From Gnetum montanum (Eukaryota; Streptophyta; Gnetopsida; Gnetales; Gnetaceae), in contig MNCI01009439.1 of assembly GCA_015680685.1 (NCBI GenBank), positions 625,238 to 689,237 of the forward strand: a stretch of DNA of 64,000 nucleotides, written 5' to 3'. Positions 33,410-43,920 of the stretch are shown here, in pieces. Each line of letters starts with the position of its first letter. Position 1 is the first letter of the stretch. A program made the translations under genes and the position numbers. The notes under the pieces are model-generated. The model saw only the letters and a program-made list of their open reading frames with translations, was not told where the DNA came from and did not search any database.

Positions 33410-35113
33410 TCATATGGGGCCCTCAGTTCTTTTTCTATTTTTGTTTTACACATTTTTGTTTTACAAATTTCTTTAACTCTTCTAATTTTTGTTTTACAAA
33501 TTTCTTTAACTTTTCTAGTTTTTGTTTTACAACATCATTATACTTTTCCAATTTTTGTGTGTGTGTGTGTGTTCCACCATGTAAGTTTGTCCCATAATAA
33601 GTGTTCGGAATGATGGTATGAACTGTTTTCATATTGATTGCTAATGTTTGGTTTTTACCTTTAAGTCACAATGTTGATACTAAGGTATGTTTCTTTTGAT
33701 ATGACAGGCAATGAGTTCAATTCATCCATCCATCCACCAGTTTCTATGGTCTCTCTTAGCTTGGAAATGTATAGTCCCTTCTTAATAAGAACTTAAACGA
33801 ATCAGTGACTGGGCATTCCTCAAACTAAGGAGGGACTCAAGAATTGCAAAGGGTGTGACTTCAAGGGAACTTGATGCTTTTGTGTTGGTCATTCTCTTGG
33901 GTGCTTGGATGTTTTCTTCTTGAGTTTTCTTACTGTTCCGATGTTACCCAACTATCGGAAGCTAAGACAATAAAAATAAAAAGTCTTTGCATGGTGTGGT
34001 TCTCACACATAAAAACACAAAAAAAAAGACAATTAGAGTTCAAAGCACACCCCTTAGATGAATAAAATTGGGCTACAAGCACTGGTTATGGAACCCAAAT
34101 TGTTCCCTCTAACTAAGGCCCTTCCCGCTTCCCATTCTCTCATTTGTTTCGTCGGAATGGTGGTGGCTCTTGGAGAGTGCATTCTTGTTGCCCAGGTGGA
34201 TGGTTTAAACGAATGAGTTGATGTAAAGTCATTGGATGTGGTTGGTTTGAGGCCAAAGCTGGAATGAGATTTGCCAAGTCACATTAATCATCAAACACAC
34301 AAAGGGCTGTACACCACCTTGTTCTTGGGATTCCATTCCACTCTCTTCTCTCCATCCTTCTCTCCATTGTTCACCTCATTGTCGGTTGTATCATTAGTGT
34401 ATATATTTTGGTTGATGCATTGTTTTCTTTTTGGTAAATTCTTGTGGTTAAGACTTTAACTCTTATTCCAAATGACATTCCCAAGGCCTACAGACTCTTT
34501 GAATGTGGGTTTGTCAGGGCATTAAGGGCATGAGCCTGCTTTGGGGAGGACCCACTGACATTCCTATTTGGAGAATTAGTTACATTCTTTCCCTTACCAT
34601 TTTGCAATTAATTTTATTTTGTTCATTTCCATTTTGACATCCATTTCATCGATGCCATAGTTGTCCCTTTTTATCTATCTTTCTTACTCCTTTTCTTTCT
34701 CCATTCTAATGCTACAGGAGGTTCGCAATTATTCATGAGGGTACGGGGCCTAAATTTTTTGATTTTCTCCTAGCCCTAAAATTTTTGATTTTCTTCCTAA
34801 CCCCTACACCTTCAGTAGTCATCATTAATATATCTCCAGATCCGTATCAGCCATACCACAACCTAGCCAATGAGTTTACACCGAAGCAAGGTATCAATTA
34901 CATGATGATTCAGTTGCCCTTGCTAATTAAGATTATGTTGTGTGTACAGATGGTGATCATACAAAAAACGGATTGGATCTGGAGCAAACACTTGGAATGG
35001 AGTAGTGTTGAAGTAACTATGCAAGGAGCAAGATCAATGATACACTTACAGATGGACAATGAAGGCGCAATCTTGGTGTTGACAGCAGCAACACTTCTTT
35101 CTCTCTCTCTTTC
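33410..35113 (+). other. 3' region of Athila copy 2 between integrase and 3' LTR
   Basis: 33430-33560 is T-rich with about three TTTTGTTTTACAAATTTCTTTAA units, then a (GT)n run at 33557-33572. Up to about 34113 the region aligns with 1-712 of copy 1. Beyond that there is no comparison in the window. CTTTGGGGAGGACCCAC near 34537 recurs at 23277 in NA-B. Athila elements often have an env-like ORF here, but I could not recognise one. The sequence from about 34800 to the gap has different composition and ends in a CT-rich run. Confidence 0.6.
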
Positions 35114-35838
35114 NNNNNNNNNNNNNNNNNNNNNNNNNNNNNNNNNNNNNNNNNNNNNNNNNNNNNNNNNNNNNNNNNNNNNNNNNNNNNNNNNNNNNNN
35201 NNNNNNNNNNNNNNNNNNNNNNNNNNNNNNNNNNNNNNNNNNNNNNNNNNNNNNNNNNNNNNNNNNNNNNNNNNNNNNNNNNNNNNNNNNNNNNNNNNNN
35301 NNNNNNNNNNNNNNNNNNNNNNNNNNNNNNNNNNNNNNNNNNNNNNNNNNNNNNNNNNNNNNNNNNNNNNNNNNNNNNNNNNNNNNNNNNNNNNNNNNNN
35401 NNNNNNNNNNNNNNNNNNNNNNNNNNNNNNNNNNNNNNNNNNNNNNNNNNNNNNNNNNNNNNNNNNNNNNNNNNNNNNNNNNNNNNNNNNNNNNNNNNNN
35501 NNNNNNNNNNNNNNNNNNNNNNNNNNNNNNNNNNNNNNNNNNNNNNNNNNNNNNNNNNNNNNNNNNNNNNNNNNNNNNNNNNNNNNNNNNNNNNNNNNNN
35601 NNNNNNNNNNNNNNNNNNNNNNNNNNNNNNNNNNNNNNNNNNNNNNNNNNNNNNNNNNNNNNNNNNNNNNNNNNNNNNNNNNNNNNNNNNNNNNNNNNNN
35701 NNNNNNNNNNNNNNNNNNNNNNNNNNNNNNNNNNNNNNNNNNNNNNNNNNNNNNNNNNNNNNNNNNNNNNNNNNNNNNNNNNNNNNNNNNNNNNNNNNNN
35801 NNNNNNNNNNNNNNNNNNNNNNNNNNNNNNNNNNNNNN
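35114..35838. other. Assembly gap (725 N)
   Basis: The gap starts after a CT-rich run and ends 135 bp before the element end. By comparison with the 5' LTR it should contain about 784 bp of the 3' LTR plus the polypurine tract. Confidence 0.99.
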
Positions 35839-35973
35839 TCTGGGAAGACAACGAATGATTAACCCCAAGTGTTCCATGGGGTGTTTAGGCATTTAATCTA
35901 TGGAGTTCGACTAGATCACGTGTGCTACGCTTGTTTTGTATGGTTGAGTATAGGGGTACCTCGCCACTCATCA
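35839..35973 (+). repeat. 3' LTR of Athila copy 2, visible end
   Basis: Aligns without gaps to 27042-27176 of the 5' LTR, starting TCTGGGAAGACAA and ending CCACTCATCA. About 17 differences by eye, 16 of them transitions. The CCAAG duplication follows immediately. Confidence 0.93.
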
Positions 35974-35978
35974 CCAAG

Positions 35979-36690
35979 TGACACGAGAAGCTCAAGGAGC
36001 ACTTTAGAGATCAAGTGGGAATGTACAAACAGATGGTAAAAAAGAAATCCATATGGCCAAAGCCCACATTAACATACTCAGTGCTCAAAATGCTGATTGG
36101 CAAGCCATATTATATACTTATGCCTTCACCCACCAAGCAAAACTAAAAATTCAGGACCCTAAGATACAAGATCTCATAGAATATACGGAGTTGGCAAACT
36201 TGTGGTATGCCAACTTGGCCATGTTGATAATAGGATGCTCGAGAACAGAATTGGAAAAGTAGGTAGCAAACACCTACACAAAGGATGAAACAAAATTTGA
36301 TGAACATAAGAAGATGCTTTTGAAATTAGAAGTGGAAAATTCTGAATTAGAGGTGGTCAAAACTAGCTACCAAGGATAGAAGGATGTCAAGGCAGATTTG
36401 GCTCGACACCTCACAGACTACCAAGAATGTAATGACAAAGCTAGAGCCTATGAAGAGGAATGATGACTATTTACAGCTTGGTATGTCAAGGCCAATTAGA
36501 TGTTCCTACAATTTCCATGCTCATGGAGGTGCCGACTCCATCAAACATTGGAGCATCAGCATGGACGGCAAAGGATCCCTGAACTGAAGAAGAAAAGCTT
36601 TAGGCACTTGTTTAGAGACATCCATTTCTAAAACTTAGAGCATAAGATAAGGGGAAGAGACCCATGGAGGAGCCACCACCACCAGGAACC
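35979..36690 (+). pseudogene. Putative plant transposon-type protein (NA-B), C-terminal coiled coil
   Basis: Continues the ORF interrupted at 26252 and aligns with 8645-9361 of NA-A. It contains HINILSAQNADWQAI, YAFTHQAKLK and QDLIEYTELANLWYANLA, then Glu/Lys-rich stretches. Stops at 36260, 36378 and 36462. The heptad-like pattern suggests a coiled coil. No catalytic motif is seen. Confidence 0.65.
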
Positions 36691-36871
36691 ACATGAGTTC
36701 CAAAAAATTTTGTTTTTTTGTAAATTCTGTGTCTACGTCCCAATTTTGTTTTGTTCAATTCCACACTACAGCATGAATAATTCCTAGTTAGTCAATAATC
36801 CCATACCTATCCACTATGTAATTAATCAAACTCGTTCTCATTTTGTCTGACTCGAGGACAAGTTGTTATTT

Positions 36872-37744
36872 AGTCATGGGGGTATGATGAATCATGTTTT
36901 GCTAGGCCCTGATATAGAATCCTCGATATTAGGTATGCAATATTGCAACCTAGATAACAATATCGAATACATGATATCGTGATTCCTACGTAAGCCTATA
37001 AATACCACATTCGGGTGCACATGAAAGGGAGAGTCAGTAAGTGTAAGTGTAGAGTCTATTTTTTCAATTTTCAATTCATTTCAGTTCTTTCCCCAGTGCA
37101 TGCCTGCAGTGTGATGATTGTAATTTTACAGAACCTTTATTTGAGTGTGATGTACTTAGACATGCACATGATTGACAATAAAGATCGAGATTACTCCATC
37201 ATTGTAACATTTACTTAGTTTTTAATTATTTAATTGTTATTTTTATTTACTTTTTTCTTAGTTAATATTTCTTTATCATCATTTACTATTCCTGTTGTTA
37301 AGTGCAGAGTGAGTATGACTTAATCATGAACATTGAAGTGTAACCACTTGGTAACCCAATAGCGTATTTAGGAGTGCTTAAGTAATGTGTGCTTGATAAT
37401 CCTAGAAGTAGTACATGAGGTCCAAGATGTGTAAAAATGATTAAGGATGGATGCTCAGCACACTTAGGCTAGCTTAGACTTCATTTCCTATTTCTATTAT
37501 TTTAATCAAGATTATTTTCCATTGTCTCTAGGAGTAGCCTAGTGTTAGAAATCATATCATACATCTCACTCTGAACTAAACCATACATGATAAGCAAATA
37601 CTAGTCCAAGTGGAAAGGCAACAAACAATGATCAACATGTAACTATCTAGATACCACAACTAGTCCATCTGCGGAGTTTGACTAGATCATGCATACACAC
37701 TCATATTCATATGATTGAGTGTAAAGGTACCTAACCACTCATCA
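36872..37744 (+). repeat. Polypurine tract and 3' LTR of NA-B
   Basis: The tract AGTCATGGGGGTA (36872-36884) is followed by the LTR at 36885-37744 (860 bp, TGATGAATC to CACTCATCA). U3 holds a GATATC-like cluster (36911-36981) and CCTATAAATACC (near 36995). CAATAAAGATCGAGATT near 37178 is a candidate polyadenylation region. It is homologous over 718 bp to the NA-A LTR. The following CTAGG is the target duplication. Confidence 0.87.
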
Positions 37745-37749
37745 CTAGG

Positions 37750-38461
37750 CGAGACTTCCCAACTATGAAGGTGACATTTGGGGTAGAACTTTCCACCAAA
37801 ACTTGGGACATCTTAGGACTAGATAAAACATCTCAAAAAAATAGTAGATGTCTTAACCGAGATATGGGTTTTCATAGGCAGATGATAACCTAAATAGATG
37901 AGGAAACTTTTGAAAACATCCATTCCAATTTGTTTTAAGAAAACCAAAGTAAGATGGAAACAACCAAACCAAGATGGAAATAGCTGGGAAGAAGATGAGA
38001 AGACTTGGAAAATATCTAAAGAATCTCAAGTTGAGCTGAGGAAAGATTTCTAGGTTTATTGTCTTTTGGTTGCTTATAAATATTGATGTGATTTACCATT
38101 GTTAGTGTTGAAGGCCAAAACTTAGATCAAGAGCAAGATAGAGATTTCTTGAGGAAGGAGAGCTTGTGAAAGGAAATTGCGTGAGAGGCACAAAAGAGCA
38201 CTTGAGAGAGGTTAAGGAAATCTCTTATAAGTATCTTGTCTTGAGCTTGGTCTCCATAGTGAGCTATTGAGAATTGAGATGGGATGAGTGTGACCTCTAA
38301 AATCCTTGGGAGAGTTATGAGTTGAGCTTGGCTCCTTAACTTTGATGTATTTTCTATGTATTTTGAGAATTTTCTTAATATAAGAAGATTTTCTCTATTT
38401 TTTTTCTTATTTTCTAAGCTAGATCTACTTGGAAGTTATGGATTGAGATGAAAACCCTACA
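37750..38461 (+). repeat. 3' LTR of the LARD-like element, right part
   Basis: Resumes the LTR interrupted at 22887. It aligns with about 20060-20798, including the AACATCTC / AGTAGATGTC stretch, GACTTGGAAAATATCTAAAGAA and the end CCCTACA. Together with the left part it gives about 1011 bp against 1034 bp for the 5' LTR. Confidence 0.88.
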
Positions 38462-39140
38462 ACATATGTGAATAAAGACCTAAAGCAATTAGTAACTCTG
38501 AGATATGAAGCAAACATTACCAAACATAGAGTTCATAACAAAAATCTAAGCATAACAACCAAATGATTAAAGAAGTGACTTGAAGCTAAGAAGCAAGTAT
38601 TGTAGAACATAAAAGTAATCCTTATAGCATAGGATCCAATTTTCTAAAGATCAAGCAAAGGTCTAAGTTATGCCATATGTAGCATGGTCTAGTTTCTTAA
38701 ATAAGGAGAGAAGGTCATCTAGAAGGTTAAAATGGAGAAGGAAAGAAAGAGAAGAGAAGAAGAGAAAGGATTATAGAAATAGTATTTCATTAAACCTAGA
38801 GAATCAAGATAATGAATCTTAAACATGAGAGAAGTTATTTTTCTAATGAACTAGCTAAAGTATAAGCAAATCTAGAGGTGAATATAAAGAATTTCAAGTA
38901 AGCAATTAAGAATAATGATACATACCCTTAAGAGCTACAAATTTTGTAAGATGATATAAGACATGTTGAGTTTTCAAATGGATTGACATCCTTGGATAAT
39001 TAGAGTTGTCCAAGAGATGTAAAATCAACCTCAAACAAGGCAAGATAGTCATGTATGAAAATTCAATCCTAAGTAGTGAATCTTCTTTTAAATGCAAATT
39101 ATGCTACCTTAATCTCTACTAGTGCAAAAGGTATGCAAAT
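38462..39140. other. Unassigned AT-rich flank
   Basis: No gene, RNA or repeat border recognised. Purine-rich around 38700-38780. Confidence 0.5.
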
Positions 39141-39470
39141 ATGTTACAAATTTTAGAAAATTATTGTCACTCATTTGGTCTTTAAGTGAATGTGAATAAA
39201 ACTAAATGATGATTTGGGGTATAACAAATACTTATTATAATCTTCATTTTGGAGGTGTAAATGTACAAATAGTAGCTTATTTTAAATATTTACGACTTAA
39301 TTATATGAATAATTATAAGTGGGGAAAGTGCATCAAAGAAAGAATAGCAAGATATTTTAAGGCTCTATATGCTTTTAAAAGGAAGTGCATGTATTTAGGA
39401 CTCTAGATTTGGAATTTTAAAACAATTTTTTTTAGAATATCATCTATCCTACTTGATAAGAGGTAGAGAA
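39141..39470 (+). pseudogene. LINE reverse-transcriptase fragment
   Basis: From 39141 the frame reads MLQILENYCHSFGL, a stop, then VNVNKTK. This matches the post-catalytic LINE RT block (LxxFxxxxGLxVNxxKTK). After a one-base shift it continues WGIT, then FGGVNVQIVAYFKYL, KWGKCIKERIARYFKALYAF and KRKCMYLGL. These resemble the following 'Y(K/R)YLG' and helical region of non-LTR polymerases. The upstream YADD box would lie before 39120 but was not found. The fragment is heavily decayed; its clade was not determined. Confidence 0.65.
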
Positions 39471-40199
39471 TTCTAACACTCAACCATAAAAGTCATAATT
39501 GTTCATGTGCGATCACATCATAATTCATGAATGAATAATTTAAGTATACTAGTGAGTTGATAAGAAATTTGTGATCATTGTCTTCCGACTTAGAGTTAGC
39601 AAGGTGGAATATATATGGTTTAGCTCATAGTGAGTTATATGATAAAATGATATTGTTGGATCTTAAATGTGCCAATGGTAAACATAGTAAAAACTAACGT
39701 AAATTCTATCTCTAAGTACAATGAAAATCTAAAGCTATTCTAACTTATGGCGATAAGTATTTGTTCTTGGTTCTTTGTATACATGCAAGTCTAGTGTAAC
39801 TATTACTAGAAATACCATGTAACTTTACTATTAAGTAAATCAAGCAAAGTCACTACTGGTTTATTAAATAATTACACTTTATGGTTGAAATAAGTTGTAC
39901 TCATTCTGCCTTACTAATGTACATTAGAATGTTAAATGACTTAGTAAAAGTAAACATGAAAAAGTAAAATTATTCTATGTGAGATGTTGTAATGATGAAG
40001 AACAATCTAAATCTTTATTTTCATTCATGAATTATGTATAGGAATAATTCATTCAAATAAATATGTTGTAAAATTGTAATTCACCACATTATGGGCATTC
40101 GCAACTAACTAAAAATTTACCGAAATAAACTGCAAAAATTACTCTAAGTGTTAAATAAAAGCTTATTTTTTATGCAATGGTGGACTCAAAGTTATTGCC
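39471..40199. other. AT-rich stretch after the LINE fragment
   Basis: The first ~60 bp may continue the LINE (SSILLDK). The rest shows no gene or repeat I can support. Confidence 0.45.
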
Positions 40200-43100
40200 A
40201 TGACGATGGCCCACTACATTGTATCTACAATAACATATGTTGAGCTACAATATAACATCTACGATATCGTAGATATGATATCTTAGTCCTAAATATCAAA
40301 GTATTTCATCATACCCTCACAACTAAGTAAAAACTCATCCTTGAGTTCAAACAAAAGAAGGATAGAATTCCTTATAAACTTATCAGGTTACATGGACTCG
40401 ATATCATGATACATATATACACAACTAACTCTACTATGAATGTGCATCTTTATTCAAGTGGTGTCACAAAATCATCATGCAATGCATGATTTATACACAA
40501 AAAAAATAAAACAAAATTTGATGTAGTGCCTTAATGTTCTTCATGGTGGTACCTTCTCCCTTGGCCTTTTGCCTTTTTCCTCTAGTTATTAGGTACCTAT
40601 TCAACAATGCTAGTTCCTAGATCATGTGCCATCCATTCTAATTCACTGATGTTTGCTAGCATTGTCACTTTCCAAGAACATGGTACTTGTAAAAACATTT
40701 TTTTGACCTTGACATACCATGTTTTTTTTAATTATGTTCTTTTTACCTCAAAGTCTCTTGCCAATTTCTATAGTTCTTGGTAATCAATCCTTCTCCTATA
40801 TAGATTTACTATATCTTTTTTGGTCTTAGTAGTTAGATTTAACTACTTGGAGCTTAGAGTTTATAATGTGAAGCTTCTGATGTGCATCTCTCATGTTTGT
40901 AAATTATTTCTCATCTGTAGAATATACTGTAGTCACTTACTACTCTAATTCAATCCTTGCCTGCCTAGTATCAACATGGCTAGGTTAGCATAGCATAGAT
41001 TTACTAACCCCATGTATTCTATCAAGTCTTCTATCTATAAGTCTTTATCTTCAGCTCAACTTGATGGACAAGGGCATGACTATTCAAGATGGGTTACCAA
41101 TTAGATGTTTGCTGCATGATGGAACTAATTTTCACTGTAGCCATCTAGATCTCTTTCTCATTGATTTGCTTGTATATGCCCATTTGATCTCTGAAATGTT
41201 CTTTGAGAATCTCATGTTTCTTGGCCTTATTTTTCCATGCACTAATATCAATGGTTGATTTTTATCTTAATGCATGTCTTACAACAAATTTCTCTCTCAA
41301 TTGATGGATGCTTTTTTCAATTACATTCTTCTACTTTTCAATGTTTGTCAGCCTCAAATTTTCTGCAAAAATTCTTTTATTCTCTTATTCTATTGCAAAA
41401 ATGGCCTTAGCATGGGTGTATGTCTAGGCATCTACTAGTGAAGTATTTCACATTGCCTTTTCTTTCTCTATCTACATCTACTTCTGTTTGGCCATGAGTT
41501 GATTTTCTTACTCATTTTTAAATTATAATAGCTAATGAGGTACTATGTATATTGTATGACCTTGTCTTTTAATTCTTAGTGTAGCTAATTCTTCTTGTAG
41601 TCTCTCCACTTTACTCTCTACGTGTTACATCCTAGTTTTCACCATGACTTGCTTTCCTTTAATAGATATTAATTTTGACTCTATTGTAGTGATATCATTG
41701 GGGATATTAAAAATATTTTGCATAACTTGTTTGGTCTACAATAGTCTTTCTAAGAAATCTTCATGTTTAGCAAAGGATATTCTTTCCTTTCCTAATGTTG
41801 TGACCAATGTTTCTACATCTTTAACCCTAGAAATATCTACTAATGGCACAATAGGAACATTAGATGATTCCTTAATATGATTTGTTATGACATCTATTTC
41901 TCTGACTGCATCTTGGTGTGGCATCACCATTACAATGGCTTCTTCTTCAATTTTGAACATCATGTGGAATGATACAATGTTCCTTGAAATTTAATGCACC
42001 CAATCATCATCTTCGCTTGCTTACAAAGATATCTAACTACTAGCAAGTCCTATAGTTACTACAAGTCCACTAGGATTATCACTTAACTCTGTACATACTT
42101 GAAACTTCCTTGTTGTCCCAACTAATTGTTTTTGCTATTTACTATAGATGAATTGAAAGATATTTAGTCTTGTTGTGCTAGTGGAGTATTCTATCCTACT
42201 TTCTCTTCAACTAGGGCTAATCCTCTAGGTCTTGCCTTTTCTATGCCTGCAATTGGAATGTTTTTCACTGGTGTTGACCCTATTACAACCTCAATTCCTT
42301 TTGGTTTCTCTACTTGATCTTTTTTGGGTGGCACTGGCTTGGAGATTTCTACATATGAAGCATTTTTGTCTTTTTAGATAGCTCAAAATTCTAGCTTGTC
42401 TGCACAACTTTCTAATGAGATAAGGGAATGGAAGAGTGGGTTTCCCTATCTTGTTCTCATTGAACCTTCTTTGGATTTCCAAAAATAATAGATGGTCATT
42501 GTTGGCTTGGAATTTTCCCATTAAGATAGCACTTCCTTTGGCAACATATGTGGAAATTCTATTAAGTCTTTTGATTGGGAAGATATGATATGTCCCAATC
42601 TTGAAGTAAATCTTCTCTACAATAGATAATTAGCTATATTCTTTCTATGTAGTTTCATATTCCCTCTACAACTATAAATTCCTTACATTTGTGTTAGAGC
42701 TAGTGGATATTTGAGTGATGTTGTCATTGACATTTGGTATATTTAGTTCCCTTGCAATTACTTCTATTGAATATGGCACTGTCACTTCCTCAATCTTCAT
42801 TGTGGCATCATCTTGTTTGTTTTTCCAAAATTGATGAACTTTCCCCAAATATCGTTCATCATTGCTTGAGATTGTTGCTCAAAGTGGTGAGGCTTGGAGT
42901 TATTTGTAAATCTCTGTAAGTGTAAACTCCATAAATGACCCAAAGTTAATTTCCACTATCATGGTGGACATGGTAGACTTTTCCTGGATGGCATATAAGC
43001 ATTCATTGGAGAGTGTGAGGCATTGTCCTTATTCTAGAACTAGTAGTGCATCAATTTTACCTATGAAGATTATCCTATTACAAATGTGGATTGATGAATT

Positions 43101-43920
43101 AAATATGATTATCCCTTTTGCTCCATCAAGAGGAGTTTGATTATGCCTCGTCCTCTTCCTCTTCCTCTAAGTCTCTTTTCCCATGGTTATGATGGTTCCT
43201 CAATTTCAAGTATTCCCTTTAGTAGCATTTGCAATCATAAAAAAAATAATTAAGATTACCCAAAAATTCCAAAAAAAAAATCCTAATGGTTCTTAACCTT
43301 TCATTGAATTTTGGATTTTTATCAAAAGCATCAAATATAATCAATTTTATTTTTAATTTTTATTGAAAGGTTTGAAAAATTCATCAATTCATAAAAAACC
43401 TTTATTTAGGAAAACCCTTAATTAAATAATTTAACAATTGATTGAAAATAATTTTAACTTGATGATTCATCACTATCTTCAATTTATTACTTAAAATATA
43501 TTTGAATAGAGAATCAAAAAGAATCATTAAGTTTGTTGACTTATGTTAAATGAGAATGTTATTATTTCTTATTGCTCTTACCCTTAATTGTTCTTCTAGG
43601 CATTAGAAACATTTTAAGCAATTTGCAAAACCTATAGGCAGTCTCTCCCCCACGACTAAGATGATCACTACATGAGCAAAAGGAATTAAGAATCGCTCAA
43701 ATTGAGGGTATGGTGAGGAAGATATGGGGCTTTGCAGGTTCTTAGATAGAAAATTAACATGAACTTCCCTTGTGTAAAGTGATGGAATTGAGAAAATTTC
43801 TAATAGTCCATGCATATATATAGATTTTTGTTAGAGTGACATCATTGATGCAATATTGTAAGGCCTTATATATCATGTCTATGATATCATCTTTGAAATT
43901 TTTGAAATGTTTGTGAAATT
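40200..43920 (-). mobile_element. Non-autonomous Athila-related element NA-C (degenerate, minus strand)
   Basis: On the minus strand the polypurine-like tract (TTAGTTGTGAGGGTA, about 40326-40312) is followed by TGATGAAATAC at 40311 and an ACGATATCGT-containing LTR running left. To the right lies the coiled coil and plant transposon-type ORF, then TAGTCGTGGGGGAGA (about 43660-43640) and a GATATC/TATATATATG region (43900-43800). It is the most diverged of the three NA copies. The outer borders and a target duplication could not be set. Confidence 0.7.
40330..43185 (-). pseudogene. Putative plant transposon-type protein (NA-C)
   Basis: The likely start is the ATG at 43185. A block near 42930 (MIVEINFGSFMEF-like) matches VELNFGPFTKF of NA-B. 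42291-42521 has GKPTLPFPYLIRKLCRQARIL. 41736-41963 has HQDAVREIDVITNHIK, which corresponds to the linker in NA-A and NA-B. The coiled-coil region extends towards 40450. Reading frames are broken throughout. Confidence 0.6.

Larger units (their letters stand above)
26258..35973 (+). mobile_element. Athila-type Ty3/gypsy retrotransposon, copy 2 (both LTRs present)
   Basis: Begins TGATAAGACGCG and ends CCACTCATCA, flanked by a perfect 5-bp duplication CCAAG (26253-26257 and 35974-35978). Order: 5' LTR, tRNA-Asp primer site, gag, protease, RT, RNase H, integrase, ~1.7 kb 3' region, 3' LTR. The 725-N gap at 35114-35838 covers most of the 3' LTR. In the 135 aligned LTR bases outside the gap I count about 17 differences, all but one transitions, so the copy is old. 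Stops, frameshifts and lost catalytic residues make it inactive. Confidence 0.93.
22888..37744 (+). mobile_element. Non-autonomous Athila-related element NA-B, host of Athila copy 2
   Basis: The element is bounded by TGATGAATCATG at 22888 and CACTCATCA at 37744, with CCAGG/CTAGG target duplication. Without the nested copy 2 it is about 5.1 kb. It carries the plant transposon-type ORF with coiled coil (24177-26252, continued at 35979-36690), a polypurine tract and an 860-bp 3' LTR, but no pol. Its LTR is homologous to Athila LTRs, so Athila enzymes probably moved it. Confidence 0.85.
19765..38461 (+). mobile_element. Non-autonomous iMet-primed LTR element (LARD-like), host of the nest
   Basis: The 5' LTR is 19765-20798 and begins TGTAGGAACACCTC. 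The 3' LTR is split: 22589-22887, then 37750-38461 ending CCCTACA. TGTAGG and CCTACA form the terminal inverted repeat. The internal region (20799-22588, about 1.8 kb) starts with an initiator-Met primer site and encodes no protease, RT or integrase, so the element depended on another for movement. Its own length without the nested insertion is about 3.8 kb. No matching target duplication was seen (GTTCG before, ACATA after), possibly from decay or recombination. Confidence 0.85.

Noticed and set aside
34785-35892. Very long open frames on both strands
   Set aside because: They run through the 725-N gap, so most residues are unknown and the length is an artefact.
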